Source of the DNA: Pomacea canaliculata
Taxonomy: Eukaryota > Mollusca > Gastropoda > Architaenioglossa > Ampullariidae
Assembly (NCBI RefSeq): GCF_003073045.1
Contig: NC_037590.1
Location: forward strand, 44,866,296-44,930,295
Reading direction: 5' to 3'
Length of the DNA: 64,000 nt
In this document: positions 47,701-58,402 of the stretch, in pieces
Numbering within the stretch: the first letter of the stretch is position 1
Layout of the letters: the number at the start of each line of letters is the position of its first letter
Notes under the pieces: generated by a model
Seen by the model: the letters and a program-made list of their open reading frames with translations, nothing else
What the model was told of the DNA's origin: nothing
Database searches by the model: none
Made by a program: the position numbers and the translations under genes

Positions 47701-50389
47701 TTGCTCTTTGTTATTCCAGGAATGAGGATGGAAGTTTCCAAGGAGAATTTTCAGCTAAAATTCTATCTCTTACTTGTCGGTGTGCTAATTCAATACCTTA
47801 CATTTTATTTTATATGTACTACACACTTGCACTAAGCCAGCTTAGTTTATTCCTTCTTACTCCTCAAGGAGCATAGGGCCACAAACCAGCTTGGAATCCT
47901 AAAAAAATCCTGCTTTGTTCCAAAAGTGTTCGCAATGATACGTTGCTCAGTTAAACATCAAATAATTTTTCCATGTCTGTGTCATTCACAACTGCCTTGT
48001 TTTGTATTTTAATGTGCACTGGACATCACAAAGTTCAGTCACTTAAGCTCCAGCATTTATCATTTCCTGAATCAAGAAAACCGGCTCTAGGCAAGACCTA
48101 CTTTTTACCTGAAAACAGGGTGTAAGCCTTGATTTTTACTAGTTATTTATACCAAAACTTGGATACTACATCACTCACTCAGATCATTTGGCTGCTTACT
48201 GCGATGCTTACACAACTGGACAAGATGCAGGAGGTAGACCAGAGGGAAGAAAACCACAACACTGCCAGGGGTACACAGTGTCTAAAACAAGAACTCTCAG
48301 TAAGGTATTTATTATCTTACCTTTCCAGTTTTTATTTCCTCTTCCAATGTCTGAGACAAAACAAACAAAATACAAGACATTATGAGTTTTGATAAAATAA
48401 AACACTCCTATGGACATATTTATTAATGGGGAAATAGATGTTTTATGCCAAGCCACCAACTAAAGCTATATGATGACAAAACAGCCAGCCCTGTAAAAGG
48501 TGCCAAATACAGAAAAAGAACAGAATACCCTAGACAAGATTTGAGCTCAGATTTGAGCTCAGATCCTCATTAAACTAGTGGCAAGTATTTAACTGTTGTG
48601 CCACCAAATTGCTTGTCCACTGACAAAGACCAACATCAAGCAAGCCTTATCTTAAATTGACAGAATGCTAAACCAAAATGATGGATTAAATGTGAGAATG
48701 CTTTTGATCAGGCTAAAATACAATGACTCAAGTGTAGGCCACTGACACCAAAATTCTTGTTATCTTAGCAAGAACAGCTAATTACTTTCCTGGAAATTAT
48801 GTTAGTGGTTTTTTGGAAGGATGATTTGTTGTCTAGGACATGATCTTCAGTCTACTTCTTTTAGTCTTTTCTGATGTATTATTAAATACAGGGTGAGTAT
48901 ATCTGTATACCACCACCACACAGTGGCTGTGTTGTTGTTAAAGCCTGTACAGAAAGTTAAATTTACCTGTAGCATCATCTGCTGCATCTTTATCTGCTGC
49001 TGATAAAGGTCTGCATCCATCCTATTAAGATAAGATGTTAGTGGAGCCTGAATGCTCATAGGCGCCTGCATGGATAGGAAAAGAACTAAACTGTTCTTGC
49101 AGTAGCCAATAATAAGTTCTGAGCCACTTGCAAATTGTGGACCATAACACATGAAAATAAGTACTTGTAATGGTGAGTGTTACTACATTTTATTATGCGG
49201 TAAATGTTCATGTATTCACACAAATATCAAGCATGTCCACATACAGCTGTTCTTATAAAACACCCATGATGATATGTAAGCATAAATGTCTGCACACATA
49301 TAGATGCACTCATACAAGCACCGTTTATGTCTCTTTCACATGTTCACACTCTCTCACTTGCTCACCTCTACTAATGTGGTAGTGCCCACACACATATACA
49401 CAAGTTACGATGCTGTTGCTGTTGCTGTTGTGTATACTATAAGAATATTTCACCTGCTATAAATGAACAGCAACAATAAGGCAAAATAGCAGTTACTTAA
49501 GAAACCTGCCTGATATCCTGAATTCTGATTCAGGGTGGCACACTGTTGTACACCAGGTACCGTGAAGCCAGGCACTGCTCCAAGATATCCCATACCTAAA
49601 GCCAGAAATTAAGGTTACAACATGTAATCTGACAGTCAGCTAACAGAATAACAAAGCAACTCAAAATAGCTTGAGAATCATCCAATAGGATCTCACCAGG
49701 GTAATGTAACCTCATTATTAATAACTAAAATAATGTATTTTTCCATATTAATAAAACATAAAAACATCCATATATTCTGATCTCCTACCTAAACAATCAT
49801 CATAGTAAAATGTGAGCATCAAAGGCAGACACAAAAGTTGACAATTAGCAAGCAATGGGTGTAAAACCTTCTCAAACAGGTACACACCACTTGTAATGAT
49901 GCTTACCTTGGGTGAATCCATACTGGTTAACATTGTACGCACTTTGCATGCCCATGCCTGGTGGAGGTGGAGGACCAGAATTTGGTGGAAACTGGCCAAA
50001 CTGTTGGGGATATGCACTGTCACCTCCCCCATGATAAGATGGATAGTTGGACTGATAAAAGATTGCAAAAAAAAAAAGTCAATTTCACAAGCAATTCTTT
50101 GTCATAAAACAAACAATCATATTATATATTAGCAAAGATCACATAAATCATTAAGGAAAGCAAAACAATCTTTAACTGATCTATGTATACAGCTCTTTTT
50201 TAAAATGTCCCTTGGTATCTTTGTTTTCAGACTGATTAATAATAAGCTCCTTTAGATAATTAGCATGGAGCTGATTTTCTCCAATTCCAATTAATATTCT
50301 GCATACTCCTGTACAGGTTATGAATATTACATTTGATAACAAATAGTTACATTTGACAGAAATGGCACATATACCTGGTAAGTAAACAT
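38763..50389 (-). CDS. Annexin with four repeats and a charged N-terminal linker
   Basis: Coding exons in transcript order: 50389-50375, 50051-49907, 49595-49510, 49065-48967, 48350-48321, 47451-47353, 45555-45490, 45200-44946, 44524-44430, 43154-43041, 42473-42384, 42074-41975, 41281-41024, 40691-40616, 40116-40004, 38888-38763. The protein is about 589 residues after allowing for three one-base gaps. It starts MFTYQSNYPSYHGGG with a Pro/Gly/Gln/Tyr-rich head of the annexin A7/A11 kind. An acidic-basic linker follows (EKHEEEESDEEEDSDK), then four annexin repeats. Type II calcium motifs are clear in repeats 1, 2 and 4 (MKGLGTD, YGLGTDE, MKGLGTDE) with SELSGD, EDTSGD and RETSGD partners. Annexins bind acidic membranes in a calcium-dependent way and act in trafficking and repair. 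The paralogue cannot be named safely. Transcribed divergently from the exon at 51193. Confidence 0.93.
43291..43458. mobile_element. Small foldback element (possible MITE) in an annexin intron
   Basis: The left end CCAGTCACTTAATCCCCAGA continues CACTTCATCCCC. The right end carries ATGAAGTGTCTGGGGATTAA and then GATGAAGTGTCGGGGATACTGG, the inverted counterpart. The ends CCAGT and ACTGG are complementary. It is about 168 bp and non-coding. No clear target duplication was identified. Confidence 0.5.
45890..47040 (-). mobile_element. RTE-like LINE fragment (reverse transcriptase and C-terminus)
   Basis: Minus-strand frames encode the second half of a non-LTR reverse transcriptase. In order they show FVDFEEAFDSVDR, CQVIYNGKMTDPF, the catalytic FADDISLLSH, TYLGSIVSKDGG, then LNIRWPEKTSNTNLWERTNQ, KKRKWGWIAHTLRK and the terminal WRGVVVALCSTGGE. 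This order is typical of the RTE-type endonuclease/reverse-transcriptase proteins common in molluscs and flatworms. The N-terminal endonuclease is missing and the frame is interrupted at several places, so the copy is dead. It lies in the annexin intron between exons 45555-45490 and 47451-47353. Confidence 0.85.
47855..47885 (-). mobile_element. Very short LINE 3' end
   Basis: CTCAAGGAGCATAGGGCCAC resembles the 3' end of the LINE at 45890-47040 and the tag at 1226-1268. It is a third terminal scrap of the same family within the window. Confidence 0.45.
48545..48615 (-). mobile_element. tRNA-derived SINE head in an annexin intron
   Basis: On the minus strand it reads TTTGGTGGCACAACAGTTAA, then ACTTGCCAC and GAGGATCTGAGCTC. 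This matches the A-box head and following stem of tRNA-derived SINEs. The copy is degraded. Confidence 0.5.
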
Positions 50390-50639
50390 CTTGAGATGTA
50401 TTTAGGTTCCCTGAAAACCTGCACGAGAAACATAACTTTCATATAAATTCACCACCATAAGACTCTGTATAGTATCTAACATAAATAGGTCTTCATATCT
50501 CAAACCCATTTTGGCATTAAAGCAAATAAATGCATAAACATTCATGAATCTAGTAATGCAGAACATGTTCTCGTGAACCTGCTATGTGGTAAAAATTATC
50601 TCTCTTTATAACAAAAACGTGAAAACAATGAAACGATCG

Positions 50640-50850
50640 TTTAACGCTAACCTTAGAGATCCACTTTTTATCAGGCGACGGTAACCGTAAAGAGTTTCAC
50701 GTCGGGTTCTATTGATCATGGTCATGGAGATGTCAACAAACAACACGCGAGAAACTTCCGGTGTTGGTAACGATTGCGCAAGCGCACGCGCATGTTTCCG
50801 AGCTACGTTTTCGTTGGACTTCCTCGGCAGAACGGTCAGTCGTCTGCTAC
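50640..50850. promoter_or_regulatory. Bidirectional CpG promoter of annexin and an adjacent gene
   Basis: This is a CpG-containing island in AT-rich surroundings (GCGCAAGCGCACGCGCATG at about 50773-50791). On the minus strand a probable non-coding annexin exon ends at 50652 with donor AAG|GTTAGC and splices to 50410, just before the start codon. On the plus strand a probable non-coding exon ends at 50834 (AACG|GTCAGT) and splices to 51177. No TATA box is seen on either strand. The two starts are therefore roughly 100-150 bp apart. Confidence 0.6.
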
Positions 50851-51001
50851 CGCAATCTATCCTGATTTTAATAGAGTCCCTGATATATTAAATGATTAAA
50901 TAATGTTATTTTAAAAATTATTGTATGTAAATTATAAAGATTTGATTCTCCTTTTTAAAATGATTTTTATAAGTTGGTTCTTCTGCCCAATGAGCGTTTA
51001 A

Positions 51002-51168
51002 ATAGTCTGGTGGCGCAACGGTTAGCGCCTGTTACCAATAGAGAGAAGATTGGTTGTCTTGGGTTTAGTAATACAGCTATCTTCTCGGATACGCTTTATT
51101 TTTCTGCGCATGACACCGTAATATAAAGCCTTAGTTGCTGGCTCGGCGTAAAACATCAATTTCTCTCT
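51002..51168 (+). mobile_element. tRNA-derived SINE in the 5' UTR intron of the 51193 gene
   Basis: The head TCTGGTGGCGCAACGGTTAG matches the A box of tRNA-derived SINEs. The tail has TATAAAGCCTTAGTTGCTGG followed by CGTAAAACATC. About 165 bp, nearly complete in outline, with a weak B box. It lies between the two probable 5' exons of the plus-strand gene and abuts the pyrimidine tract of the 3' splice site at 51176. Confidence 0.65.
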
Positions 51169-51192
51169 ATCCACAGACGCAGACCTGTAAAG

Positions 51193-51248
51193 ATGGACAC
51201 CGTCATTAATACGATCGAGAACTCGGGCGTCGTCTGCTCCTTCTCTTC
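51193..51248 (+). CDS. First coding exon of an unrecognised gene
   Basis: After a strong 3' splice site (TCTCTCTATCCACAG, exon from 51177) comes AAGATGG, a good start context. The frame MDTVINTIENSGVVCSFS then ends at a canonical donor TC|GTAAGT in phase 2. The position downstream of a CpG promoter and the clean splice signals support a real gene. I do not recognise the peptide, and no following exon could be found in the next kilobases, so the next intron is long or the later exons are obscured by the palindrome. Confidence is limited because only 18 residues are visible. Confidence 0.5.
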
Positions 51249-51469
51249 GTAAGTTTCTTGTTGCTCACAGGTGTGTGATATCTTGAATTCTTTCTATTCC
51301 ATCCTTCTCGTTTACCTTTTTTTAGAGGCGAAACAAAAACAATGGGTTAATTAATTGTGATTTCTATTAACTGTCGCCATATATATGCAGCGTTAGCTTG
51401 CGTTAACAGAAAACCAGGACCCAGCATGTAGAGAATTATAATTATCCTCAGTGAGACCTACATCACAAC

Positions 51470-51590
51470 TTCAAATCTTAAAAAGGCGTTCGTCAGAGTC
51501 TGGCACGAGGGGCTATGGCATGCGATGCGAAAAATCAATACGGGAGAAGGCCTCGTTCAAGTCATCAAAGTGCTGTATATAATAGCTCTG
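51470..51590 (+). mobile_element. LINE reverse-transcriptase scrap
   Basis: The plus-strand frame reads LKKAFVRVWHEGLWHAMRKI, then GEGLVQVIKVLY. This is the conserved motif around KAFDRVWHEGLW of a second LINE lineage, different from that at 45890. The catalytic Asp after KAF is replaced by Val here. Only about 40 codons remain. Confidence 0.75.
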
Positions 51591-51794
51591 GATAATAATT
51601 AATAGATCAAATTTGATAATTTAACAAAATATCTTTAGGTTTTTAAGGGTAAACAAAATGAGGGAAAAAAACGGGTTCTTCAGTAGCCTTTATACATCAA
51701 GTAAGGTGTCGGAAGATAAATGTTTGCCGAATGCCCGCTGAATGTAAAGTAAAGCTGTGTCTATTTCGGCATATTGAAAAATTAGCAGATTAAT

Positions 51795-51880
51795 AATAAT
51801 AGTAATAATAATAATCATCTGTTGATTTGCATAGCGCTTTTTCCCACCATTAAAGGCGGGGTCACAGCGCGTTAGTAAAT
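51795..51880 (+). repeat. Dispersed repeat fragment (AATAAT run and GCATAGCGCTTTTTCCC)
   Basis: An (AAT)n run is followed by GATTTGCATAGCGCTTTTTC and GTCACAGCGCG. It resembles the head of the repeat seen at 23610 and similar SINE tails. Degraded. Confidence 0.4.
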
Positions 51881-53630
51881 TATCAAATTTAACAAGTATT
51901 TATACTTGACATAACCTTTGCCAACTTGTTCTCATAATCTTTGACACCAATGTTGAAGACCGTCAGTAAAATGAACACTTAAAGTATTCAGCACCAAGCA
52001 GTTCATGTGCAGAGCTTAGTTTTAATTTTGTTTTGTTTCTTTTGTGGTTTTTTTTTATATATCTGCCATGCAAATTGTAAAATGTCAGGGGTCATAAGGC
52101 TACATACTATTATGACGAGCAATTGTGTCTCATTTAGCAGACGACCTGTGTATGTCTAAAGACATACAAGGCTTTGTTTACATTAAGCAGCACCCAGATG
52201 TGACTAGCAGCCCACTTTTTGCTTTATCTTAGCGACCACCTTGACAAGCGATGTACAATGAGGCGCGTGCCTTCTGATGACTAACAGGTAGTTGTAATGA
52301 CACCACTGTGTTCTGACCATCGTCAGGGGGGGGGGGGATGCTTCGCCATTTGACTATCAACGGTAATTCCTTAAATTCACTCTGAGAGGTTTTTTTTTGG
52401 TCATCGAGTTCTTTGCAGTCTGCATCCACCCACAAGAAATTTGTCAGACATTTGTATTCACTGTCTGTGGTACATGTACTCATGTGTTATTTATGGTGTG
52501 TGTATGATTTATATTGTAGTTGCAATAAACGAACACATGCTCGGAACGTCACTGGAATAAAGTCTTTTCTAGTCTTTCTTCATAATGATGAACAAGGCAC
52601 GTTAAAGTTTACAAAACATTCTAATCTTTGATTGCATATACTTTGAGTATTAATATGCTATAGACAAATTAAAGGTTATTATAATTGGAAGTTATGCTCG
52701 TGTCAGAACTTTCTCTTTAATACTGCGATTTTTATGACAATGGTGTACTCCTGACATTTCCACACAGTGTTTTTGTTACTTTTTAATTTAGGTAGCGACA
52801 GCTAGGTTACAAAAAAAACCAAACAAAAACATAAAAATCAAGCTTCCTGTACGCAGAGAAGACACACACACACAAACACCTCTTTTCGAGATGTAAGAAC
52901 AACACATAAAGTGTAAAATATTTGTAGCCATGTTTATTGTGTCTCACACAATCCCCTCCCTGTGGCTGATGGAGTAGTTTGAATGCCTCATGGGATTTCT
53001 CCAAGTTTCTGTCTTCCCATCGAGTAAGGAAGTGGTCTGTAGTAAAGAGAGCATACAGATAACATGCATCGCACGGATTATCTACTCAGGAATTCTCTAC
53101 CATCTCTGTTTGTCTTGTATAAGCTACTGGATGAACAATTGTACAAACCAGTCATAACTTGAGTACTTATGTGTCAGTTTTTCATCATTCGTAGAACTAC
53201 CATAACTTCGTTATATGTGACCCTGTTACTTGACACCCAGGTAAAGTGTCTTATGTCTGTTCTTGTTCCTTTTACCAGTAATTCTCTCGTTCGTTCTCTT
53301 TATCTATTTCTTAATGTCTTGATAGAAGGTGCTAGTGTGGGGTTGTGGAAACGATTAATAAATGAGAAAAACCCCAAACAAGTAGTCAAATAAATAAAAA
53401 TTCAGAACTCACTAATCCCAAGAAGAGGAGAGTTGTCCATTGCAGCTACTAAAGGCAGGCCTCTGCACACACATCGACATCAGTGATTATTGACGAGGTT
53501 GGCAAAGTTTGGACTCAAAGCTAAATGGCAAGGACTAAGAATTAAGCAAGTTAGTAAAACTGTCTATTGCTCCTGTCTTCCTTATCTTCACTTTCAGTTT
53601 TTAATTTGTTAACTGTCATTGCTTGCTTCT

Positions 53631-54277
53631 TCAGCTGTAAGTGAAGGAGTCTTCTGTACACATTGATGGACGAGAAGGGAGAGGGATAGAATGGGAAATG
53701 GATTAGTTAAAAATCTGTTAAAATATAAAACTACATTTGACTGTCGGGTCATCCCATCAAAATAAGTTTTACATATATATATATGCAGGCGCGAGGGAAC
53801 ACACACACACATTCACACACACAGCCACACACTAGCACACAGCGACACTGCTTTACTTGTAAGAGAAGCTGGCTTTGCAGTCATGGTGCAGTAGGTACCT
53901 GTGAGATTTGATGTTATAGTAGAGACAGCGCTGGTGACTGAACCCAGGATGGATTGCACAATGTTGCCGACGGGTATGTTGATGGCGGCCGTCACACAGC
54001 TGACCAGTTTGGACACGATGCCAAGAACAAGAGCCAGAAGGCCCTGGACGACAGCAAGAGCGGTACCCAGCAGACTGCCCAGCAAGCTGCCGACTAAGGA
54101 CGTGACAACGTTCAGGAGAGCAGCAGCAATGGGGCCGAGGACAGACATGAGGGTTGTCAGTAGTGGGGGGACCAGCATCACTACGGGATCGACCAGCGAA
54201 AGCAAGTCCCGTTCTTCTGGAACATGAGCCGACATACTTGCTGCGGCCAACACCAGAATCAGCACCAGCGACTTCAT
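53631..54277 (-). CDS. Small hydrophobic secreted protein, copy A
   Basis: Two coding exons: 54277-53899 and 53653-53631 (phase 1, donor CACAG|GTACCT, acceptor TGTACAG). A non-coding first exon ends at 55015 and splices to 54289. The predicted product is 133 residues. MKSLVLILVLAAASMSA is a signal peptide, followed by HVPEERDLL. The rest is almost entirely Leu, Val, Ala, Gly, Ser and Thr, with repeated GSLLGSLLG-type helices, two cysteines (one lost if the second exon is used as proposed) and the C-terminus EDSFTYS. If the intron is retained, the frame instead runs on to 53813 through low-complexity sequence. I recognise no family. The helices could be membrane-active or surfactant-like, which is inference from composition only. 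Confidence 0.72.
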
Positions 54278-54873
54278 GGCTGTGAGGATCTGAAATCACA
54301 TCACTCAGTGTTGTTGTCACACAAGTCACATTGTGCTGTAACTGTAACCACATTTCTTGTGACAGCATTAGTGTTTTGTCATCAGTAAAACTTCTTGTCA
54401 TATACATTTTGTTTTGTCACAGAATCACAACTGTCGACGCTGTGATAACTATAAACACATCGGTTAGACCGATTTGAAAACAAGAGGGAAACCCAAACTA
54501 CTGTCATTAAACTTGTAGAAATATAAAATAAGCAACAGAAGTAAAGTGGATTGTGAAAGGCAAGTATAACATATACAAAGGTTGAACGTGTCAGTGAGTA
54601 TGGAGTGAGTACGAGAGACAGAGACGGTAGGTGCGTTCCGATGCGCGCGTTTGTGTGTGTAAAGTCATTGCCTGCAAAGAGCCATCAGCAATTGTCTCCT
54701 CTGATTGCAACCGACATTTCACCTCGGTGTATACCGTTAATGTGGACTAATTTACAAATGGACATTTCATTTTCTGAGAGAGTACTTAAGACCACCACAA
54801 ACAGCTACACCCATTAAAAGATTAAACTCGCGAAAAGTTACAAATCTGAAAAACAAGAAAGTACAGACGCACC

Positions 54874-54922
54874 AAAAAAAAAAAAAAAAAAAAAAAAATA
54901 AATAAATAAAAAATAAATAAAA
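54874..54922. repeat. Long A tract with AATA repeats, left arm only
   Basis: About 25 consecutive A residues followed by (AATA)n. The right arm at about 57781-57800 has only a short T/A-rich counterpart, so the tract expanded (or shrank in the other arm) after the duplication. Confidence 0.8.
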
Positions 54923-55014
54923 GGAGTTCAAGACTTAAGTGTTGAAGTCTGAATATACCGACATGTACGGAGGCCAACAAAAGTCTAAGATCCCCCACTT
55001 AGTAGACTGCTTAC

Positions 55015-55104
55015 CGTTGACGAGTGCTGAAAGTGGAAGCTGTGGTGTAAGCTGTGGGTGGCTGGAACCTGCTTGTCTGGGCAAAGAAGTGGCGGCCTTT
55101 TATA
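55015..55104 (-). promoter_or_regulatory. TATA box and non-coding first exon of copy A
   Basis: TATAAAAG lies on the minus strand at 55104-55097. It is followed about 30 bp later by the inferred start of a short non-coding exon ending at 55015 (CAACG|GTAAGC). The same arrangement is conserved in the right arm. Confidence 0.7.
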
Positions 55105-55626
55105 GTCAAAGGTGTCACGTGATGTGTTCCACAAAACACGAGGCGAAGGATGCGGTCAGTTGTGAGAACTAATAACGGAGTTGTTTTTCCACTGACCGTG
55201 TGTTCGTGATCTTAAAGTATAATTAGTTTACTTTTCTAGCTACAGCCACAATCGGAATAATTGACTTGTAAAAATATTAGTCCTTACTCCCATACCTTGC
55301 AGGACTTGGGTAAAAAAAATACAGAAATCTGTTAAAATAAGCGATGGGTGGAATTGTTAAAGACTATTATCAAGAAAGACAATCTGATTTTGCTTTGAGA
55401 GAATAACTAATTAGTATGCTTATCAGCATGTGATCATAATGAGTATGCTTTCCTTATCTAGCCAATCACTTGAAACTTGTCAGGTGTAGAAGAAGAGAGG
55501 AATTTATTAACACGTTTTTTGTATCTGCCCACCAACAAACAGGTGGACATTAAGAAAGAAGCAGCAGCTTGTACTTGTGTCTAAGTGTTGTAGAGTATTC
55601 CACCAAAGTCTACAATGCACCTTTTG

Positions 55627-57088
55627 TCCCAGAAGAAACACTTAAAAGGAAGGAAGTGCAAGTTGTCATGAAGTCAAGTAGCGCAAATAGTACAAACTAA
55701 TACTAAGATAATAGAGAAATGACCCTAACTGGGCAGAAGACTGTTTTTGGAAGAATTCATTATACATCGGCGTTATTCTGAAAATATCCGACAGAGTAGG
55801 AAGCCACACAAAAGTCATTAACATGTAGCAGGCACGTAAAACTCGCAAGGTATATTCTTACGCAAATTACAAGTGCAGTCCATCAAAAAAGAATTAAATC
55901 ATTTCTTGGTATTTGGTATACTAGCAATGAAAATAACTGTAAATAACTGCAAAATAACAAGATAGCATGTTTACTAACGCTAGCAAGCTCAGTTAAGAGA
56001 ACTCCATTAGAAAGAGCAGCAGCACACCTCCTGTTAGTCACCAGAAAGCATTCGCCTTCTGGCCATCGGTTACATTTGGAGATATTAAATCCATTTTGTC
56101 AAGTTGTAAGAATGTGTTAATTAGTTTGAGTGACATGGTGGATATTTTCTCATTTCTCTACCTAAAAGACAGAGACTATACATGTCCTCGGACAGAGTCC
56201 AATGATTTGTTTATGGACATGGTAACTGTGTGAGATGAAGGAAGACAAAAACCATGATGTCCAAAGCAGGCTGTGCCAAGTGTCATCACGAGACTCGATG
56301 GATGCAAGCTCCTGTGTTTGTAAGGGATTGTACAAGCTCCTGTGTTTGTAAGGGATTGTACAAGCTCCTGTGTTTGTAAGGGATTAATCTTCACCACAGA
56401 TATATGACAAAATGAAGGGCTGAATGTCGGTCTTATCGTGTAAGAACGTAAAGTAAGGTCACGTGGGTCTCTGCAGTAAGACCTTCATCTGTTTGGCGAC
56501 ACAAACAAACTTTCCACCAAAGGTCTCAACAAAAATCAAAACCAACTCCACCAACACGATTATAAAAACGTTTTGCGTACGCAACAGTCCAGCGGTGGTT
56601 ACAACACCGGATATAAGACCGATGGACAAATAATGTTTACCTACACGCAGCACCGACATTCCTTATCGTACTTGTACATCAAGCGAAAGGTCCTCGACGA
56701 CGATGACGACGACATGTCCGCTACACATTTAGAGCACATCTGCGACTGACTTCTTATTCTCCAGGTCAGACTGCGGTACCTTTTCTTTTCGTCCGTTTTT
56801 CCCCCTCTTCGCAAAAGAAAGACTGCATTAAAAGTTTCGTTTTTTATTTCTATATGTGCCAACATATTTTTGCCAGTCAAGCAGAGCTCTGCCTCCTGGC
56901 GGTGACTGGTGGACAAAGTTGATTAAAGTATGACACAGACAGAACAAACTTGCGCCCTTTGACGAGCTTTGGTCATGTTAGTACTTTTCTAAGCTTTGAC
57001 AAAACGGGCTCTTAGCAATTTTTTTTTCTATTAAAAAAAACTAGTTTTAAGGATTTTGTTGTTTTCGCTGCTGTTGCAGATGATCTTT
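55627..57088. other. Unique spacer between the palindrome arms
   Basis: A 1.46 kb sequence present once between the two promoters. It contains the 28-bp tandem repeat at 56305. No coding frame of convincing composition was seen. Because both genes point outward, this spacer plus the inner arm ends form a shared upstream region. Confidence 0.6.
56305..56385 (+). repeat. Three tandem copies of a 28-bp unit
   Basis: The unit begins CAAGCTCCTGTGTTTGTAAG and starts at 56305, 56333 and 56361. The copies are nearly identical. A fourth, slightly diverged copy sits alone at 60010-60037, exactly at the outer end of the right arm. Confidence 0.9.
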
Positions 57089-57602
57089 GAAAGGTGCATT
57101 GTAGACTTTGTGGAATACTCTACAACACTTAGACACAAGTACAAGCTGCTTCACTCTTAATGTCCACCTGTTTGTTGGTGGGCAGATACAAAAAACGTGT
57201 TAATAAATTCCTCTCTTCTTCTACACCTGACAAGTTTCAAGTGATTGGTTTGATAAGGAAAGCATACTCATTATGATCACATGCTGATAAGCATACTAAT
57301 TAGTTATTCTCTCAAAGCAAAATCAGATTGTCTTCTTGATAATAGTTTTTAACATTTCCACCCATCGCTTATTTTAACAGATTTCTGTATTTTTTATCCA
57401 AGTCCTGCAAGGTATGGGAGTAAGGACTAATATTTTTACAAGTCAATTATTCCGATTGTAGTTGTAGCTAGAAAGGTAAACTAATTATACTTTAAGATCA
57501 CGAACACACGGTCAGTGGAAAAACAACTCCGTTATTAGTTCTCACAACTGACCGCATCCTTCGCCTCGTGTTTTGTGGAACACATCACGTGACACCTTTG
57601 AC

Positions 57603-57692
57603 TATAAAAGGCCGCCACTTCTTTGCCCAGACAAGCAGGTTCCAGCCACCCACAGCTTACACCACAGCTTCCACTTTTAGCACTCGTCAACG
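57603..57692 (+). promoter_or_regulatory. TATA box and non-coding first exon of copy B
   Basis: TATAAAAG at 57603-57610, preceded by ACGTGACACC, lies about 80 bp before the donor CAACG|GTAAGC, so the non-coding exon ends at 57692. It splices to 58391 (GATTTCAG acceptor), 12 bp before the ATG. Confidence 0.72.
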
Positions 57693-58402
57693 GTAAGCAG
57701 TCTACTAAGTGGGGGATCTTAGACTTTTGTTGGCCTCCGTACATGTCGGTATATTCAGACTTCAACACTTAAGTCTTGAACTCTTTTTTATTTTTTCATG
57801 TTTTCGTGCGTCTGTTCTTTCTTGTTTTTCAGATTTGTAGCTTTTCGCGAGTTTAATCTTTCAATGGGTGTAGCTGTTCGTGGTGGTCTTAAGTACTCTC
57901 TCAGAAAAGGAAATGTCCATTTGTAAATTAGTCCACATTAACGGTATACACCGAGGTAAAAAGTCGGTTGCAATCAGAGGAGACAATTGCTGATGGCTCT
58001 TTGCAGGCAATGACTTTACACACACACAAACGCGCGCATCGGAACGCACATACCGTCTCTGTCTCTCGTAGTCACTCCATACTCATTGACACGTTCAACC
58101 TTTGTATATGTTATACTTGCCTTTCACAATCCACTTTACTTCTGTTGCTTATTTTATATTTCTACAAGTTTAATGACAGTAGTTTGGGTTTCCCTCTTGT
58201 TTTCAAATCGGTCTAACCGATGTGTTTATAGTTATCACAGCGTCGACAGTTGTGATTCTGTGACAAAACAAAATGTATATGACAAGACGTTTTACTGATG
58301 AGAAAACAATAATGCTGTCACAAGAAATGTGGTTACAGTTACAGCACAATGTGACTTGTGTGACAACAACACTGAGTGATGTGATTTCAGATCCTCACAG
58401 CC

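Larger units (their letters stand above)
52648..55626. repeat. Left arm of a 7.4 kb inverted duplication
   Basis: Nearly the whole stretch is the reverse complement of 57089-60009. Matching landmarks include GGAAGTTATGCTCGTGTCAG (outer end), the whole gene at 53631-54277, the promoter, and AAAGTCTACAATGCACC (inner end). The arms differ by scattered substitutions and several indels, among them about 66 bp near 53280-53345 and a long A tract at 54874. They are therefore two diverged loci and not one read assembled twice. Confidence 0.88.

Noticed and set aside
53853-54407. Second long frame overlapping the palindrome gene (184 codons, also 190 codons in the right arm)
   Set aside because: It runs through the 5' UTR, the splice acceptor and the coding exon in another frame, and lacks a signal peptide or sensible composition. 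Its conservation follows from the duplication.
56176-56397. Minus-strand frame with repeated NTGACTIPYKH units
   Set aside because: Translation of the 28-bp tandem repeat; since 28 is not a multiple of three, the repeated peptide is accidental.
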